Shown: in pieces, positions 34,086-43,799 of the stretch | Layout of the letters: every line of letters begins with the position of its first letter | How positions within the stretch are numbered: the stretch's first letter is position 1 | From: Solibacillus sp. FSL K6-1523 | Lineage (GTDB): Bacteria; Bacillota; Bacilli; Bacillales_A; Planococcaceae | DNA: 64,000 nt | Direction: 5' to 3' | NCBI RefSeq assembly: GCF_038005225.1 | Contig: NZ_JBBOSU010000001.1 | Location: 1,786,001 to 1,850,000, forward strand | Position numbers and translations under genes: made by a program | The notes under the pieces: model-generated | The model's input: only the letters and a program-made list of their open reading frames with translations | What the model was told of the DNA's origin: nothing | Database searches by the model: none

Positions 34086-34769
34086 TTGAATATATTTTAT
34101 TTAACGATGGAACTGATAATTGCCTTCTTCTTGTTATTTATTCTTGTAAAAATATTAGGAAAGAAAATAATAAATCAAATAACGCCTTTTACGTTCATAG
34201 CTGCGATCGTACTTGGGGAGCTACTAGGCAATACACTTTATGATAAAAAGGCAGGTATATTTTATCTCATTTACTCTATGGTGTTGTGGTCTCTATTATT
34301 GTTAATTGCTGAATATTTGGGACAGAAATCGCTCAAATTACGTTTGCTGTTTGAAGGGAAGCCATCCGTGTTAATTCGAAATGGAATTGTAAATAGGGAA
34401 CAATTGAAGAAAAATCGGATGAATATTAATCAACTCCAAAGTCTATTGAGACAATCAGAAACTTTTTCTATCCGCGAAGTAGCCTATTGTTATTTAGAAG
34501 CAAATGGAGCCATTAGTATCATGAAAAAATCACCTTATCAAAAAACGACCCAAGAAGATTTTCATAAATCCCCAAAACAAGTGCATATACCAGTCACAAT
34601 TATTCGAGATGGTGAATTATTAAGTGATGAATTAGGTGATATTGGCAGGGAAGAGGAATGGTTGATGGTTCAACTAAAAATCCATAACGTAACAGATGTC
34701 CGTAATGTATTCATCGCGGAGTGGTTAGAAAATGATGGCATGTTTGTCCAAACATTTGATGAAGTTTAG
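34086..34769 (+). CDS. DUF421 (YetF/YkjA-like) membrane protein
   Basis: 227 residues from TTG 34086 with GGAAGGGG upstream. Three N-terminal transmembrane helices (about 5-24, 35-52, 60-76), then the DUF421 cytoplasmic domain with PSVLIRNGIVNREQLKKNRM and the VAYCYLEANGAISIMKK segment. YetF-type proteins are common in spore-formers; the precise role is not established. Confidence 0.8.
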   Translation: MNIFYLTMELIIAFFLLFILVKILGKKIINQITPFTFIAAIVLGELLGNTLYDKKAGIFYLIYSMVLWSLLLLIAEYLGQKSLKLRLLFEGKPSVLIRNGIVNREQLKKNRMNINQLQSLLRQSETFSIREVAYCYLEANGAISIMKKSPYQKTTQEDFHKSPKQVHIPVTIIRDGELLSDELGDIGREEEWLMVQLKIHNVTDVRNVFIAEWLENDGMFVQTFDEV

Positions 34770-34789
34770 TGAAGTGAGATGTAAACAAA

Positions 34790-34815
34790 AATATCCCTCT
34801 ACAATAGAGGGGTAT
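34790..34815 (+). terminator. Hairpin after the DUF421 gene
   Basis: ATATCCCTCTA-CAA-TAGAGGGGTAT. Its 17-base core CCCTCTACAATAGAGGG is repeated exactly at 47521-47537. Confidence 0.5.
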
Positions 34816-34872
34816 GTTTGTTTACTACTCCTAGCCTTCGGATTGCATTTTTGGGTTTTATGAAAAATTAAC

Positions 34873-34906
34873 AAGGAGTGAATGATAAAAGGTTCATTCC
34901 TTTTTG
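34873..34906 (+). terminator. Rho-independent terminator
   Basis: AAGGAGTGAA / TTCATTCCTT followed by TTTTT. No gene is visible from 34770 to 35040. Confidence 0.6.
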
Positions 34907-35040
34907 CTCTGCTAATTTATACAAAGTGGGTCGCCCATTTTGTTTTTAAGTTGAAAAAAATGGTATGATAATGGGGATATTTATAATTTTAGTTGTTTTG
35001 TGTTTTATAGAAAATATTCAAAGAGGGTTGAGGGATCCAT

Positions 35041-36174
35041 ATGTATGAAAGGCTTTCTACAGATGAACGAGAACAACTGTTTTCAGTACTTACCCCAAAA
35101 CAATGTGATTTTTTAGAGCATGAACTAAAACGTGGTAGAAAGACAGTATTTGAAAATTTCATGAGAGACGAAAAAATCACAGCTATCAAGTTAGCAGATG
35201 AAATACAGCTAGAAGAAGACGAAATGAATGTTGTAGACTGGCAGATATCTGAGTATGTTGATTTCGGTCCAGGTAACCGCCATGGACGATGTGTCTGTAA
35301 GCAACGTTTACGATGTATGTTTACAGTTGAAAATCAAATAACAGGAAAAAAATTCAATACGGGAAAGTGCATTTAAGTACATTTTTAAATATCGAAGTGA
35401 AAGATATTGATGGATTTATTAATGAATTAAATGATATTGACCATGAACTTGATGAACTATTATGGAAAGTAAAGGATGATCAGTATTATCACGAATACTA
35501 TGAGAGAATCCCTGATAAAACAGTAATACCTAAGGATATAACAAAACATATTGAGGCCGTTATTAGATAAACAAATTAATCGATTAAATAAGCTATTTGA
35601 AAAACAAATAGAAGAGTTGATTGAAGAACAGAGGAAGAGTCAACGTGAAATCGAATTAGAAAAAAATCGCGAAGATAACAAAAGAATGGAAGCCTTGTTG
35701 AAAGACAAGAAAGAAATTTTAGATGAGTTGGAAGCAAAAAGAACAGCCATACTTAAATCCGAAGTCATGCGAAAACAACAGGAAGGGAATCGCAAAGAAA
35801 GTTTAGAGCGGGAAAGAATAGAGAAGAATGCCGCAATAGTTGTAGCGACGAAGGCAATACTAGACCATAGTGCGACTTTTGAGGATATAGTTTATGCACT
35901 TGTCTTGAATGGACAACATAGCGCAGTGGCGATTAGTTTTAACTTGATTGAAGAATTTGGTTTTGATAAACGCATGTCCGTGAGCATTATGAATAGACCT
36001 CGCATTTATTGTGATGTTTTAGTCGCCTTGATGAAACGTGTGGAAATAGGAAATTTAATCAGAGATGAATCATCCAGCATGAAAGATTGTATTTTTTATG
36101 TGAATCTATATCCTGGGGAAGACACTAATATTACTATTCCAGAAGAACAGCAGCAGACATTCGTGTTGTTTTAA
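35041..36174 (+). pseudogene. Frameshifted hypothetical gene (three frame segments)
   Basis: Three overlapping frames read as one protein of about 375 residues: 35041-35376, 35367-35570 and 35551-36174. The shift near 35365 turns ...NTGK into a stop; dropping one base gives continuous VHLSTFLNIEVKDIDGFI. A second shift near 35550 restores the first frame (LLDKQINRLNKLFEKQ). The middle and third parts are helical/coiled, and the C-terminus ends NITIPEEQQQTFVLF. Family not identified. Two opposite shifts suggest decay, unless there are sequencing errors. Confidence 0.65.
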
Positions 36175-36257
36175 TAACTGTAACAGATAGCGCTAACTCA
36201 ATATCCAATTAAAAAGTCATAATAGATGATTTCAAAAAAATAAGAGGTGTGTGCTAA

Positions 36258-36905
36258 TTGAAATTACAAAAAGAACGTAAAAAGATTGTACATTATTGTC
36301 AACTTTTATTAAAATCAGGACTTACAAAAGGAACGGGTGGAAATATTAGTATTTATGTACCGAAAGAAAACTGTGTAGCAATTAGCCCTAGTGGAATGGC
36401 GTATGAAGCATTAACTGCACAAGATATCGTATTGATTGATTTAGACGATAATCTAATTGAAGGGAACTGTAAACCTTCAAGTGAATGGCCGATGCATACA
36501 GCTGTTTATAAGAAACGCCCTGAATTATTAGCTGTAGTTCATACGCATTCTATTTTTGCGAAAACATTAGCATGTTTAAGAGAAGATTTACCAGCAATTT
36601 CGTATTTAGTAGCTGTTGCAGGGAAAATGGTTAAATGTGCTGAATATGCGAGTTTTGGAACGCATGAACTTGCTAATAATGCATTAGTAGCTATGGAGGA
36701 TTCGAAAGCTGTGCTTCTAGCAAATCATGGGCTTTTAGCAGTAGGACAAAGTATAGAAGAGGCGTTTAATATCGCAGAAGAAATTGAACTTTGTGCTGAG
36801 GTTTATGTTCGGGGGAGAGGAATTGGACAACCTGTTATTTTGGATAATGTAGAAATGGGAAATATGGTGGAAGGTTTTAAAACATATGGTATGCCTAAAG
36901 TTTAA
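36258..36905 (+). CDS. Class II aldolase (L-fuculose-phosphate aldolase-like)
   Basis: 215 residues, usual FucA/AraD length, TTG 36258 with GAGGTGTG upstream. Zinc-site and phosphate-binding blocks are visible: GTGGNISIY (residues ~25-33), SGMAYE, SSEWPMHTAVYKKRP with catalytic Glu, VVHTHS (His pair) and LLANHGLLAVG. Class II aldolases reversibly split a sugar phosphate into DHAP and an aldehyde. It abuts the autoinducer-2 locus and could take part in handling its products, but the substrate cannot be read from sequence. Confidence 0.8.
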   Translation: MKLQKERKKIVHYCQLLLKSGLTKGTGGNISIYVPKENCVAISPSGMAYEALTAQDIVLIDLDDNLIEGNCKPSSEWPMHTAVYKKRPELLAVVHTHSIFAKTLACLREDLPAISYLVAVAGKMVKCAEYASFGTHELANNALVAMEDSKAVLLANHGLLAVGQSIEEAFNIAEEIELCAEVYVRGRGIGQPVILDNVEMGNMVEGFKTYGMPKV

Positions 36906-36958
36906 AAAAGTAATAAAAAATGCTGAAAGTCTATCTAAATTGTTCGCATCTAAAACAA

Positions 36959-36999
36959 AATCCCACTGCAAGTCTAATTGATGACTTTTCAGTGGGATT
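36959..36999. terminator. Terminator between convergent genes
   Basis: AATCCCACTG / CAGTGGGATT with inner AAGTC/GACTT. On the - strand it is followed by TTTTGTTTT, ending the lsrR-lsrK-cupin transcript. Confidence 0.65.
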
Positions 37000-37050
37000 G
37001 TATCCTGATATATGGTGAATAAGGCAACTATAGTTGTTTTAATTTTCAGA

Positions 37051-37404
37051 TTATTTATAAGGTTTATAATCTACTTCTACCTTATCGCTTTCTTGGTAAG
37101 GTGATAGCATAAATGCACCTTTGAAAACTGTGTCTCCTTTATTAATTAAATAATGAACTTTCTTTGGTTCTACATGAATAAAGTCACCTTTTTTACAATG
37201 GAAGATTTCATTATCAATATGAATTTCAATTTCTCCTTCTAATACAAAAAAGTTTTCCTCCATTATATTATGGTAATGTGCATTAAAATCTTGGCCTGCT
37301 TTTAATACGACAATACCAAAATTCATTCTAGGTCCTTTTTGTAAATATTTAGGTCCACTGTCTTTGAATCTGTATTCCACTTCATTTTCATTAATCACCG
37401 TCAT
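37051..37404 (-). CDS. Cupin protein coupled to lsrK
   Basis: 117 residues. A single cupin barrel: motif 1 around HYHNIMEENFFVLEGEIE (His, His, Glu), motif 2 PKKVHYLINKG. GAGGTG precedes ATG 37404. The start overlaps the lsrK stop by 4 bp, so it is translationally coupled to the autoinducer-2 kinase. No LsrG gene is present in the locus. A metal-dependent isomerase or dioxygenase acting on phospho-AI-2 is a reasonable guess, not shown by the sequence. Confidence 0.8.
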   Translation of the reverse strand: MTVINENEVEYRFKDSGPKYLQKGPRMNFGIVVLKAGQDFNAHYHNIMEENFFVLEGEIEIHIDNEIFHCKKGDFIHVEPKKVHYLINKGDTVFKGAFMLSPYQESDKVEVDYKPYK

Positions 37405-38990
37405 TTATAAACACCTCTTTTTTTATTTTCTAGTCCTGGCGCACTCCACATATGTTCTGTAAGCCCTTTATCGGCTAGTTCAAGTTGTTGCTTATAAATC
37501 TCTTCCCATTTTGCATACATACGATCGTAAATCAAATTATTTTCTGTAATAGGAGTATACTCTTTTTCATATTTAACGACTTTGGATATTGCATCATCGA
37601 AATCTTTATAAATATTAGCGCCAATTCCAGCGCATATTGCTGCCCCTAAAGCAGAGGATTCTTTCACTACCGGAACTTTTACGGGTATATTTAATACATC
37701 TGAAACGATTTGGCACCATAGTTCACTTTTCGAAGCACCACCACCAAAAATAATAAAGTCTAGCGAAGTGTTGGAAATTTCCTGAACTAAATCAATATTC
37801 CCTTTAGTAATGAATGCGGCATTTTCCATTATAGATCTGTAAAATGTGGCTTTATTGAATTTCTCGGAGTCTAACTTGAAATTTAAGAAACTTGGAGCAG
37901 CATGTTTCCAAGAAATATAGTTCATCTTATCGGAAAATGTAGAAGTCATACCGTAACTTCCGACCGGGACGCTTGCTGCTTTACTTTCCATTTGACTGTA
38001 AATACTTTCACCAGTTTCATCTTGTATATGTTTTTCTAAGTCACAAAAACTATCTCTAAACCATCTCATTACTAAACCAGGGTAAAACGCAATTGCTTCA
38101 TATTGCCAAGTATTAGGTACCGCATGACAATTAACTCGTACTCTTGAATGTTCATCCATCGTTACGTTTTTTGTATTGTATTCAAATTGCCAAAAGCTAC
38201 CTCCTAAAACGGCTGCATCACCCTCCTTAACTACGCCCATTCCAATACATCCGAGCTGAGCGTCACCACCCCCGGCAACAACTTTTGTTTCTGTACTTAA
38301 TCCAGTTAATTCTGATATTTTTTTAGTAATCGGACCGATGATAGTCCCGCTTTCAAATACAGGTGGATAAATACCGTCTTTAAGTTCTGCTTTTTTAGCG
38401 AGAACATTATCCCAGTACCGATTTTTAATATTGAATAATCCGGTTGTACACCCGTTTGAAGGTTCAACAGAAATCACATCAGTTAAACGATAAGTAATCC
38501 AATCGTTAAGCATAGTAACATACTTAACTTTTTGGTATACATCAGGCAGATTATTTTTTACCCAGAGAATTCTTGGGATGGAACCTAGAGAAAAAGTCTG
38601 GCCTGATATTTGGTAGGCTTCTTCTTCTAAATTCGGGTGAAATTTGTAAAGACTTGCAACCTCGTTATCAGATCGTGAATCTACATTGGCACATGCCCAT
38701 AATTCTTTTCCATTTTCATCGTATAGCACAATAGCTTCTCTCATACTAGTAGTGGAAATAGCAACAATATCTTTTGGATTAACCTTACTTTTCATGAGAG
38801 TTTCTTTAATTAGATTTTTGATAATTTTAAAATTCGTCTCAATGTCAAAGTCCATAGATCCTTGAAATCTAATATCCTCTTTATGAACCCATTCAGATTG
38901 AGAAACACAAATATCTTTACCATCAGTATTAAACAATATAACTCTTACACTTCCAGTTCCTGCATCAATAGCCATTAAATATTTTTGCAT
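37401..38990 (-). CDS. lsrK: Autoinducer-2 kinase LsrK
   Basis: 529 residues, full length for LsrK. FGGY kinase fold with LMAIDAGTGSVRVILFN at the start and SMREAIVLYDENGKELWACA. Later come GGGDAQLGCIGMGVV, then FGGGASKSELWCQIVSDV, and the LsrK-type ending LTEHMWSAPGLE. It phosphorylates the linear form of AI-2 (DPD), trapping it inside the cell and making the inducer for LsrR. GGGGGAA precedes ATG 38990. It is transcribed with lsrR and the cupin. Confidence 0.93.
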   Translation of the reverse strand: MQKYLMAIDAGTGSVRVILFNTDGKDICVSQSEWVHKEDIRFQGSMDFDIETNFKIIKNLIKETLMKSKVNPKDIVAISTTSMREAIVLYDENGKELWACANVDSRSDNEVASLYKFHPNLEEEAYQISGQTFSLGSIPRILWVKNNLPDVYQKVKYVTMLNDWITYRLTDVISVEPSNGCTTGLFNIKNRYWDNVLAKKAELKDGIYPPVFESGTIIGPITKKISELTGLSTETKVVAGGGDAQLGCIGMGVVKEGDAAVLGGSFWQFEYNTKNVTMDEHSRVRVNCHAVPNTWQYEAIAFYPGLVMRWFRDSFCDLEKHIQDETGESIYSQMESKAASVPVGSYGMTSTFSDKMNYISWKHAAPSFLNFKLDSEKFNKATFYRSIMENAAFITKGNIDLVQEISNTSLDFIIFGGGASKSELWCQIVSDVLNIPVKVPVVKESSALGAAICAGIGANIYKDFDDAISKVVKYEKEYTPITENNLIYDRMYAKWEEIYKQQLELADKGLTEHMWSAPGLENKKRGVYK

Positions 38991-39011
38991 AATATTCCCC
39001 CGTTCTACTTT

Positions 39012-39932
39012 TTATTCAAGTAAACTATAAGCAATATTTTCATCAGTGATTAAGACATTTATATACCCCCCTTTTAAAGCACCGATAATGGCTTCTTTTT
39101 TCTCAAGACCACCTGCTACTGCAACTACATGATTCAACGATTTTAATAATTTGATATCCGTGCTTATTAATCGATCATGTAAACCTAAATCTAAAGTATT
39201 TCCATTAATATCGTAAAAATGATTTAATAAATCCCCAACGGCGCCTTGTGATTTGAAAATTTCTATATCTTTTATACTTAGAAGTCCTTCTTTAACCAAA
39301 GTTGCTCTGTTATTCAAAGCCCCAATTCCTATTACAGTAAGGTTAGAGTAAGGTACCATCTCTAATATACTTTTAATTGATTTCTCGTTTCTTAAATTAG
39401 TAGCAAGACCTTCAGAATTTACAATTAATGGTGAAGGGATGATGTAATGACTGTAATTAGGGTTTGTATAGTAATCGGATGACTGATCAATAGCAGTTGG
39501 CATATAAAATTTAACACCGCCAGTTAATGACACGAAAGCCACTTTATATTTAGCAGAAATACTTAAATGTCCAAGTGTTTTTGACACCGCCTCTCCATAG
39601 CCAATACTGATCATCGTATCATTAGTAACTCTATCTTCTATATATTGTGCTGCCGCAATGGTTACACTATCTATGTTATCTTCAATAGAAGAAGGAACGA
39701 TGTATACGTCATCTAAATTATATTTTTCGAGTAACTTACTTTGTAAATTCGGGTCGGAAACCTGATCGATATTTATTTTAAATTGAATTATATTGTTGTT
39801 CTTCGCTATTTCTAAATACTTAATTACTTTCATTCTGGAAAGGTTAAGCGCTTCAGCAATCTCCGTTTGAGTTAATCCTTCGTTGTAATATTTCCAAGCC
39901 ACTTTTATGGCCACATCTTTTTCGTAAGACAT
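39012..39932 (-). CDS. lsrR: LsrR, SorC/DeoR-type repressor
   Basis: 306 residues from ATG 39932 (GAGGAG upstream); the frame is open to 39992 without a site. An N-terminal HTH (GLTQTEIAEALNLSRMKVIK) is followed by a SorC sugar-phosphate-binding domain (SIGYGEAVSKTLGH, LTGG, AVAGGLEKKEAI). In the known system LsrR represses lsr promoters and releases DNA on binding phospho-AI-2. It is divergent from lsrA, with a 334-bp control region between. Confidence 0.9.
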   Translation of the reverse strand: MSYEKDVAIKVAWKYYNEGLTQTEIAEALNLSRMKVIKYLEIAKNNNIIQFKINIDQVSDPNLQSKLLEKYNLDDVYIVPSSIEDNIDSVTIAAAQYIEDRVTNDTMISIGYGEAVSKTLGHLSISAKYKVAFVSLTGGVKFYMPTAIDQSSDYYTNPNYSHYIIPSPLIVNSEGLATNLRNEKSIKSILEMVPYSNLTVIGIGALNNRATLVKEGLLSIKDIEIFKSQGAVGDLLNHFYDINGNTLDLGLHDRLISTDIKLLKSLNHVVAVAGGLEKKEAIIGALKGGYINVLITDENIAYSLLE

Positions 39933-39996
39933 ATTAATCAATCTCCTCAATAAAAAACTTTGTGTTAATAAACTGTATAAAGATTGTAACAAAGTA

Positions 39997-40008
39997 TTTA
40001 ACGTTAAA
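39997..40008. promoter_or_regulatory. Palindrome upstream of lsrR
   Basis: TTTAACGTTAAA, perfect 12-bp palindrome, about 65 bp upstream of the lsrR start. Candidate operator half of the divergent control region. Confidence 0.35.
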
Positions 40009-40139
40009 CAAATGTTTTAATTTAGATTTAATGTATATAAATTAGTAATATAAAGTTACTTTCAACCATAAAGATTGATTTGAGGGTATTTTTAAGTTTT
40101 TTTTGTATTCCGCACCGGGTATAAATTGTATTTTAAACG

Positions 40140-40168
40140 AACAATTTATTATTGATTAATAAATTGTT
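40140..40168. promoter_or_regulatory. Candidate LsrR operator
   Basis: Perfect 11-bp inverted repeat AACAATTTATT-ATTGATT-AATAAATTGTT, just upstream of a TATAAT (40178-40183). SorC-family regulators bind such extended AT-rich dyads. Confidence 0.5.
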
Positions 40169-40194
40169 ATAAGTTATTATAATATTTAGAATAT

Positions 40195-40208
40195 AGAAAG
40201 CGCTCCCA
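40195..40208 (+). promoter_or_regulatory. cre-like site (CcpA) upstream of lsrA
   Basis: AGAAAGCGCTCCCA differs from the CcpA consensus (TGWNANCGNTNWCA type) at one defined position. It lies between the probable -10 and the lsrA start, a roadblock position, so glucose repression of AI-2 uptake is likely. Confidence 0.6.
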
Positions 40209-40266
40209 AGAAACGGTTTGAAATTCAAAATTCAATAAATTTAGCATAAGGAGAAGGGGGAGAAAA

Positions 40267-41778
40267 ATGAATATAGAGAAGAATTTAATAAAATTAGAAG
40301 GTATTTATAAAGGTTTTAATCAAAATGCTGTATTAAAGGATGTTTCATTAGATTTAAACGCCCACGAAGTCATCTCGATAATTGGAGGGAATGGCGCTGG
40401 GAAAAGTACATTAATGAAAGTAATGACTGGGGTACACAAAGTCGACCAAGGAAAAATTACAGTTGATGGAAACGACGTGGAAAATTTAAATCCATCTCTA
40501 GCTCACGAAAAAGGAATCTACTTAGTTCCACAAGAACCTTTACTATTTCCGAATATGACAGTAGAGAAAAATATTAATTTTGGTTTCAATAAACCAAAAC
40601 ATGAAATTAGAGATGAAGCAAAGAAACTATTAATAGAGTTAGGTTGGGATATAGATCTTAACCGTCTAGCCATGACCTTAACGATAGCAGAGCAACAACA
40701 AGTTGAAATTTTAAAGGGTCTTCTCCGAAAAACTAAAGTTCTTATATTAGACGAACCGACTTCAGCCCTGACTTTTTCTGAAACTAAATCATTGTTTAGG
40801 GTCATCGAAAAATTAAAAGCTGCAGGTGTTGGCATTTTTTATATTACACACCGATTAGATGAAGTTTTTGAAGTGTCTACTCATGTAGTAATTTTACGTG
40901 ATGGGAAAATTACTCTAAAAGGGAATATCAATGATTTTACTAAAGATATGTTGATTGAAGGACTGTTACCTACTGGAAGTGAATTGAAGCATAAATCTAC
41001 TTTTGAAAAAGAATATTTAGATAGAGAAAAAGAAAATCCTGTGCTAAAACTTGAAAACATTAGTGGAGATGGGTTTAGGGACATATGTTTAGAGGTTTAT
41101 CAGGGTGAAGTTGTTGGGCTCGCGGGTCTTGTCGGTGCTGGGAGAACAGAGATTGCTGAAGTAATATATGGGATTTCCAAATGTCATAGTGGAAAAATTT
41201 ATTTAGATGGAAAAGACATTACTCATCTTGGAATTAAAGAAGCCATAAATCATGGAATTGCTTATATACCAGAAGATCGTTTTTTACACGGAATTTTTGC
41301 AATCGGTTCGATAAGTGATAACCTGACTGCACAAGTTATAAGGGAAAGGAAATTCTTTACTAATAGCAAAATTGAAAAAGAAATTACAAATAGATTTGTT
41401 GAAAGATTGAGTATTAAAATTACAGATTGTCATCAAGAAATTAAATCCTTATCAGGCGGTAATCAACAAAAAGTAGTGATTTCAAGAATTCTTTCTACTA
41501 ATCCAAGGTTAATTATTATGGACGAACCTACGAGAGGGATTGATGCAGCAGCAAGAAGTGATATTTATTCAATCATTTCCGATTTTAAAAAATTGGGTTA
41601 TTCAGTTCTATTAATTTCATCTGATTTAGAAGAACTAGAAAGGGTCAGTGACAGGATATATGGTATTTACCGAGGAACGTGTAATGCCTGCCTTGAATTT
41701 AATGATATTAACGCAGCCAATGTGATGAAAGTAGCTTTTGGAACTTATGAAGGAAGTGAACCATATGTCAATAATTGA
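40267..41778 (+). CDS. lsrA: LsrA, autoinducer-2 ABC transporter ATPase
   Basis: 503 residues with two ABC cassettes, as in sugar importers. Domain 1: GGNGAGKST (40-48), a degenerate signature LTIAEQQQVEI, and LILDEPTSAL. Domain 2: GLVGAGRTE Walker A variant, LSGGNQQKVVISR and MDEPTRGID. GGAGAAGGGGGAG precedes ATG 40267. It powers import through LsrC/LsrD. The next gene overlaps its 3' end by 14 bp. Confidence 0.92.
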   Translation: MNIEKNLIKLEGIYKGFNQNAVLKDVSLDLNAHEVISIIGGNGAGKSTLMKVMTGVHKVDQGKITVDGNDVENLNPSLAHEKGIYLVPQEPLLFPNMTVEKNINFGFNKPKHEIRDEAKKLLIELGWDIDLNRLAMTLTIAEQQQVEILKGLLRKTKVLILDEPTSALTFSETKSLFRVIEKLKAAGVGIFYITHRLDEVFEVSTHVVILRDGKITLKGNINDFTKDMLIEGLLPTGSELKHKSTFEKEYLDREKENPVLKLENISGDGFRDICLEVYQGEVVGLAGLVGAGRTEIAEVIYGISKCHSGKIYLDGKDITHLGIKEAINHGIAYIPEDRFLHGIFAIGSISDNLTAQVIRERKFFTNSKIEKEITNRFVERLSIKITDCHQEIKSLSGGNQQKVVISRILSTNPRLIIMDEPTRGIDAAARSDIYSIISDFKKLGYSVLLISSDLEELERVSDRIYGIYRGTCNACLEFNDINAANVMKVAFGTYEGSEPYVNN

Positions 41779-42802
41779 AGCTATTACAAAAAAAAGGGAA
41801 GTTAGAACACTCCTGTTTTTAGTATTACTGTTTATTGTAGTGGGCTTTGTGAATTCTGAGTTTCTAAGTATCGGAAATATCCAAAACTCTTTAAAAAGTA
41901 GTCTGCTTTATATTGTTCTTGCAGTGGGACTAACATTTGTCCTTTTAACAGGAAATATTGATATATCCGTGGGGGGGACGTTAGGTCTAAGTGCTGCTGT
42001 AAGTGGCCTCATAATGAAAAATGGGGGCAGTATAATTTTTGCTATAGCAGTTGCAGTATTAATTGGTGCTGTTGTAGGTTTAATCAATGGATTTGGAGTA
42101 ACTAAATTGAAGATTTCATCATTTATTATGACTTTGGGAATGCTTGAAATAACGAGGGTTGTTCAAGTTATTTATACAGATGGTAAATGGGTTGAAAATT
42201 TACCAGTGGCATTTAAAAAGTTATCCCAAGTACAAGTTGGTGGGGTAAATGTAATGATACTCATGATATTGATAGGTGTGATTTTAGTTCATCTATACTT
42301 AACTAAAAGTAATAAAGGGAGATACTTTTCTGCCATCGGAGATAATATGGATGGAGCGGTTTTGTTAGGAGTCCCAGTCAAAAGGTATGTAACATACTCC
42401 TTTGTAATTTCAGGGGTTTGCTCGGCGTTAGCTGGATTAGTATTCGCCAGCCAAGTAGGCTTTATTTCAACTAATGCAGGGTTGGGAGTGGAAATGACTG
42501 TAATTGCTGCTGCTGTTCTTGGTGGTGTGTCATTGAGTGGGGGAGTTGGGTCGGTTATAGGTGCATCACTAGGCGCTATTATAATGATTTCGATAAATTC
42601 TGCTCTTGTATATATGAAAATACCGGCCTTTTGGAACGCTGTAATTTCGGGTGCTTTATTAATTATTATTGTTGTAATTGATGCACAATTAAATAGAAGA
42701 AATGAAAAACGTACTGAGAAGGAAAGGATGAGAGCGAGAGTTCTTCAGAAATCGGAACCTAAAGTTCCTAAAGAGGAGGTTTCGATAGTTTATGGTAAAT
42801 AA
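41765..42802 (+). CDS. lsrC: LsrC, autoinducer-2 ABC permease
   Basis: About 345 residues from ATG 41765 (GGAAGTG upstream). Roughly nine transmembrane helices and the ribose/AI-2 permease block LLTGNIDISVGGTLGLSAAV. Later GGVSLSGGVGSVIGASLGA. The C-terminus has an unusually long basic tail (NRRNEKRTEKERMRARVL) beyond the last helix. Confidence 0.9.
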   Translation: MSIIEAITKKREVRTLLFLVLLFIVVGFVNSEFLSIGNIQNSLKSSLLYIVLAVGLTFVLLTGNIDISVGGTLGLSAAVSGLIMKNGGSIIFAIAVAVLIGAVVGLINGFGVTKLKISSFIMTLGMLEITRVVQVIYTDGKWVENLPVAFKKLSQVQVGGVNVMILMILIGVILVHLYLTKSNKGRYFSAIGDNMDGAVLLGVPVKRYVTYSFVISGVCSALAGLVFASQVGFISTNAGLGVEMTVIAAAVLGGVSLSGGVGSVIGASLGAIIMISINSALVYMKIPAFWNAVISGALLIIIVVIDAQLNRRNEKRTEKERMRARVLQKSEPKVPKEEVSIVYGK

Positions 42803-43799
42803 AATACCTAAGTGGAATCTCGTTCTAGTTTTAGTTTTAATTTCGGAAATTATAGTATTCGGTTTAATTAATCCGAGATTTTGGAACATTTCAATACTCT
42901 TAAATAGTTTTAATGACTTTGTCGCAATAGCTATTATCGGTTTTTTTGTAACCTTCGTCATAATAACTGGTGGAATTGATATATCTGGTGGATCTATTAT
43001 TGGTTTAACATCAGTAGTGACCGGAATTTTATCACAACTGGTCGGTCTAAATATTTGGATAGCGGTAATTATCGCCATAACAGTAGGGGGGCTATGCGGA
43101 TTAATTAACGGTATATTAATCGCTTATGGTCGAGTGCAAGCAATGGTTATTACTTTAGGAGGACTTCTATTATATAGCGGAATAGCAATTGTATTAGTAG
43201 GTGTTTCTGGAGCAAGTTCGTATGAAGGTATTTCAGGTTTTTCAGAAGAATTTAGTAGTCTCGCTTATGGGACCGTATTAGGTATACCAAACTCAGTTAT
43301 TTTATTTATCGGTATGTTTTTGATTGCTTATGTATTATTACATTTAACGAAGTACGGTAGGTATGTATTTTTAACTGGAATTAACCAGAATGCTGCAGAT
43401 TATTCAGGGATAGATACTAAAAAAATAATCGCAAGCACGTATGTTTTATCTGGTTTAAGTGCTGGAGTAGCAGGAGTTATGCTGACTTCTTATTTAGGGA
43501 GTGCTAGGGCAGACTTTGGATCTGAATACCTAATGTCAATATTAACAATAGTCGTTCTAGGAGGGACATTAATTACTGGAGGTAAAGGGGGTGTTGTAGG
43601 CACTGCGTTAGCCAGCATAATCGTAGGATTTCTTCAAGTAGGGTTGCAAATGGGAGGGATTTCAACTCAATATATTGGATTGGCAACTGGATTGTTACTT
43701 ATCCTATCTGTTGCTCTGTTAAGCGTTTCAGCTGGTTCTAAGAATAGCATAAAAAAACTATTAATGATTAAAAGCAACATTAAAGAGGGGGAAGTATAA
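42792..43799 (+). CDS. lsrD: LsrD, autoinducer-2 ABC permease
   Basis: 335 residues, overlapping lsrC by 11 bp, GAGGAGG upstream. BPD_transp_2 fold with VIITGGIDISGGSIIGLTSV and VLGGTLITGGKGGVVGTALA. It forms the membrane channel together with LsrC. Confidence 0.9.
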   Translation: MVNKIPKWNLVLVLVLISEIIVFGLINPRFWNISILLNSFNDFVAIAIIGFFVTFVIITGGIDISGGSIIGLTSVVTGILSQLVGLNIWIAVIIAITVGGLCGLINGILIAYGRVQAMVITLGGLLLYSGIAIVLVGVSGASSYEGISGFSEEFSSLAYGTVLGIPNSVILFIGMFLIAYVLLHLTKYGRYVFLTGINQNAADYSGIDTKKIIASTYVLSGLSAGVAGVMLTSYLGSARADFGSEYLMSILTIVVLGGTLITGGKGGVVGTALASIIVGFLQVGLQMGGISTQYIGLATGLLLILSVALLSVSAGSKNSIKKLLMIKSNIKEGEV

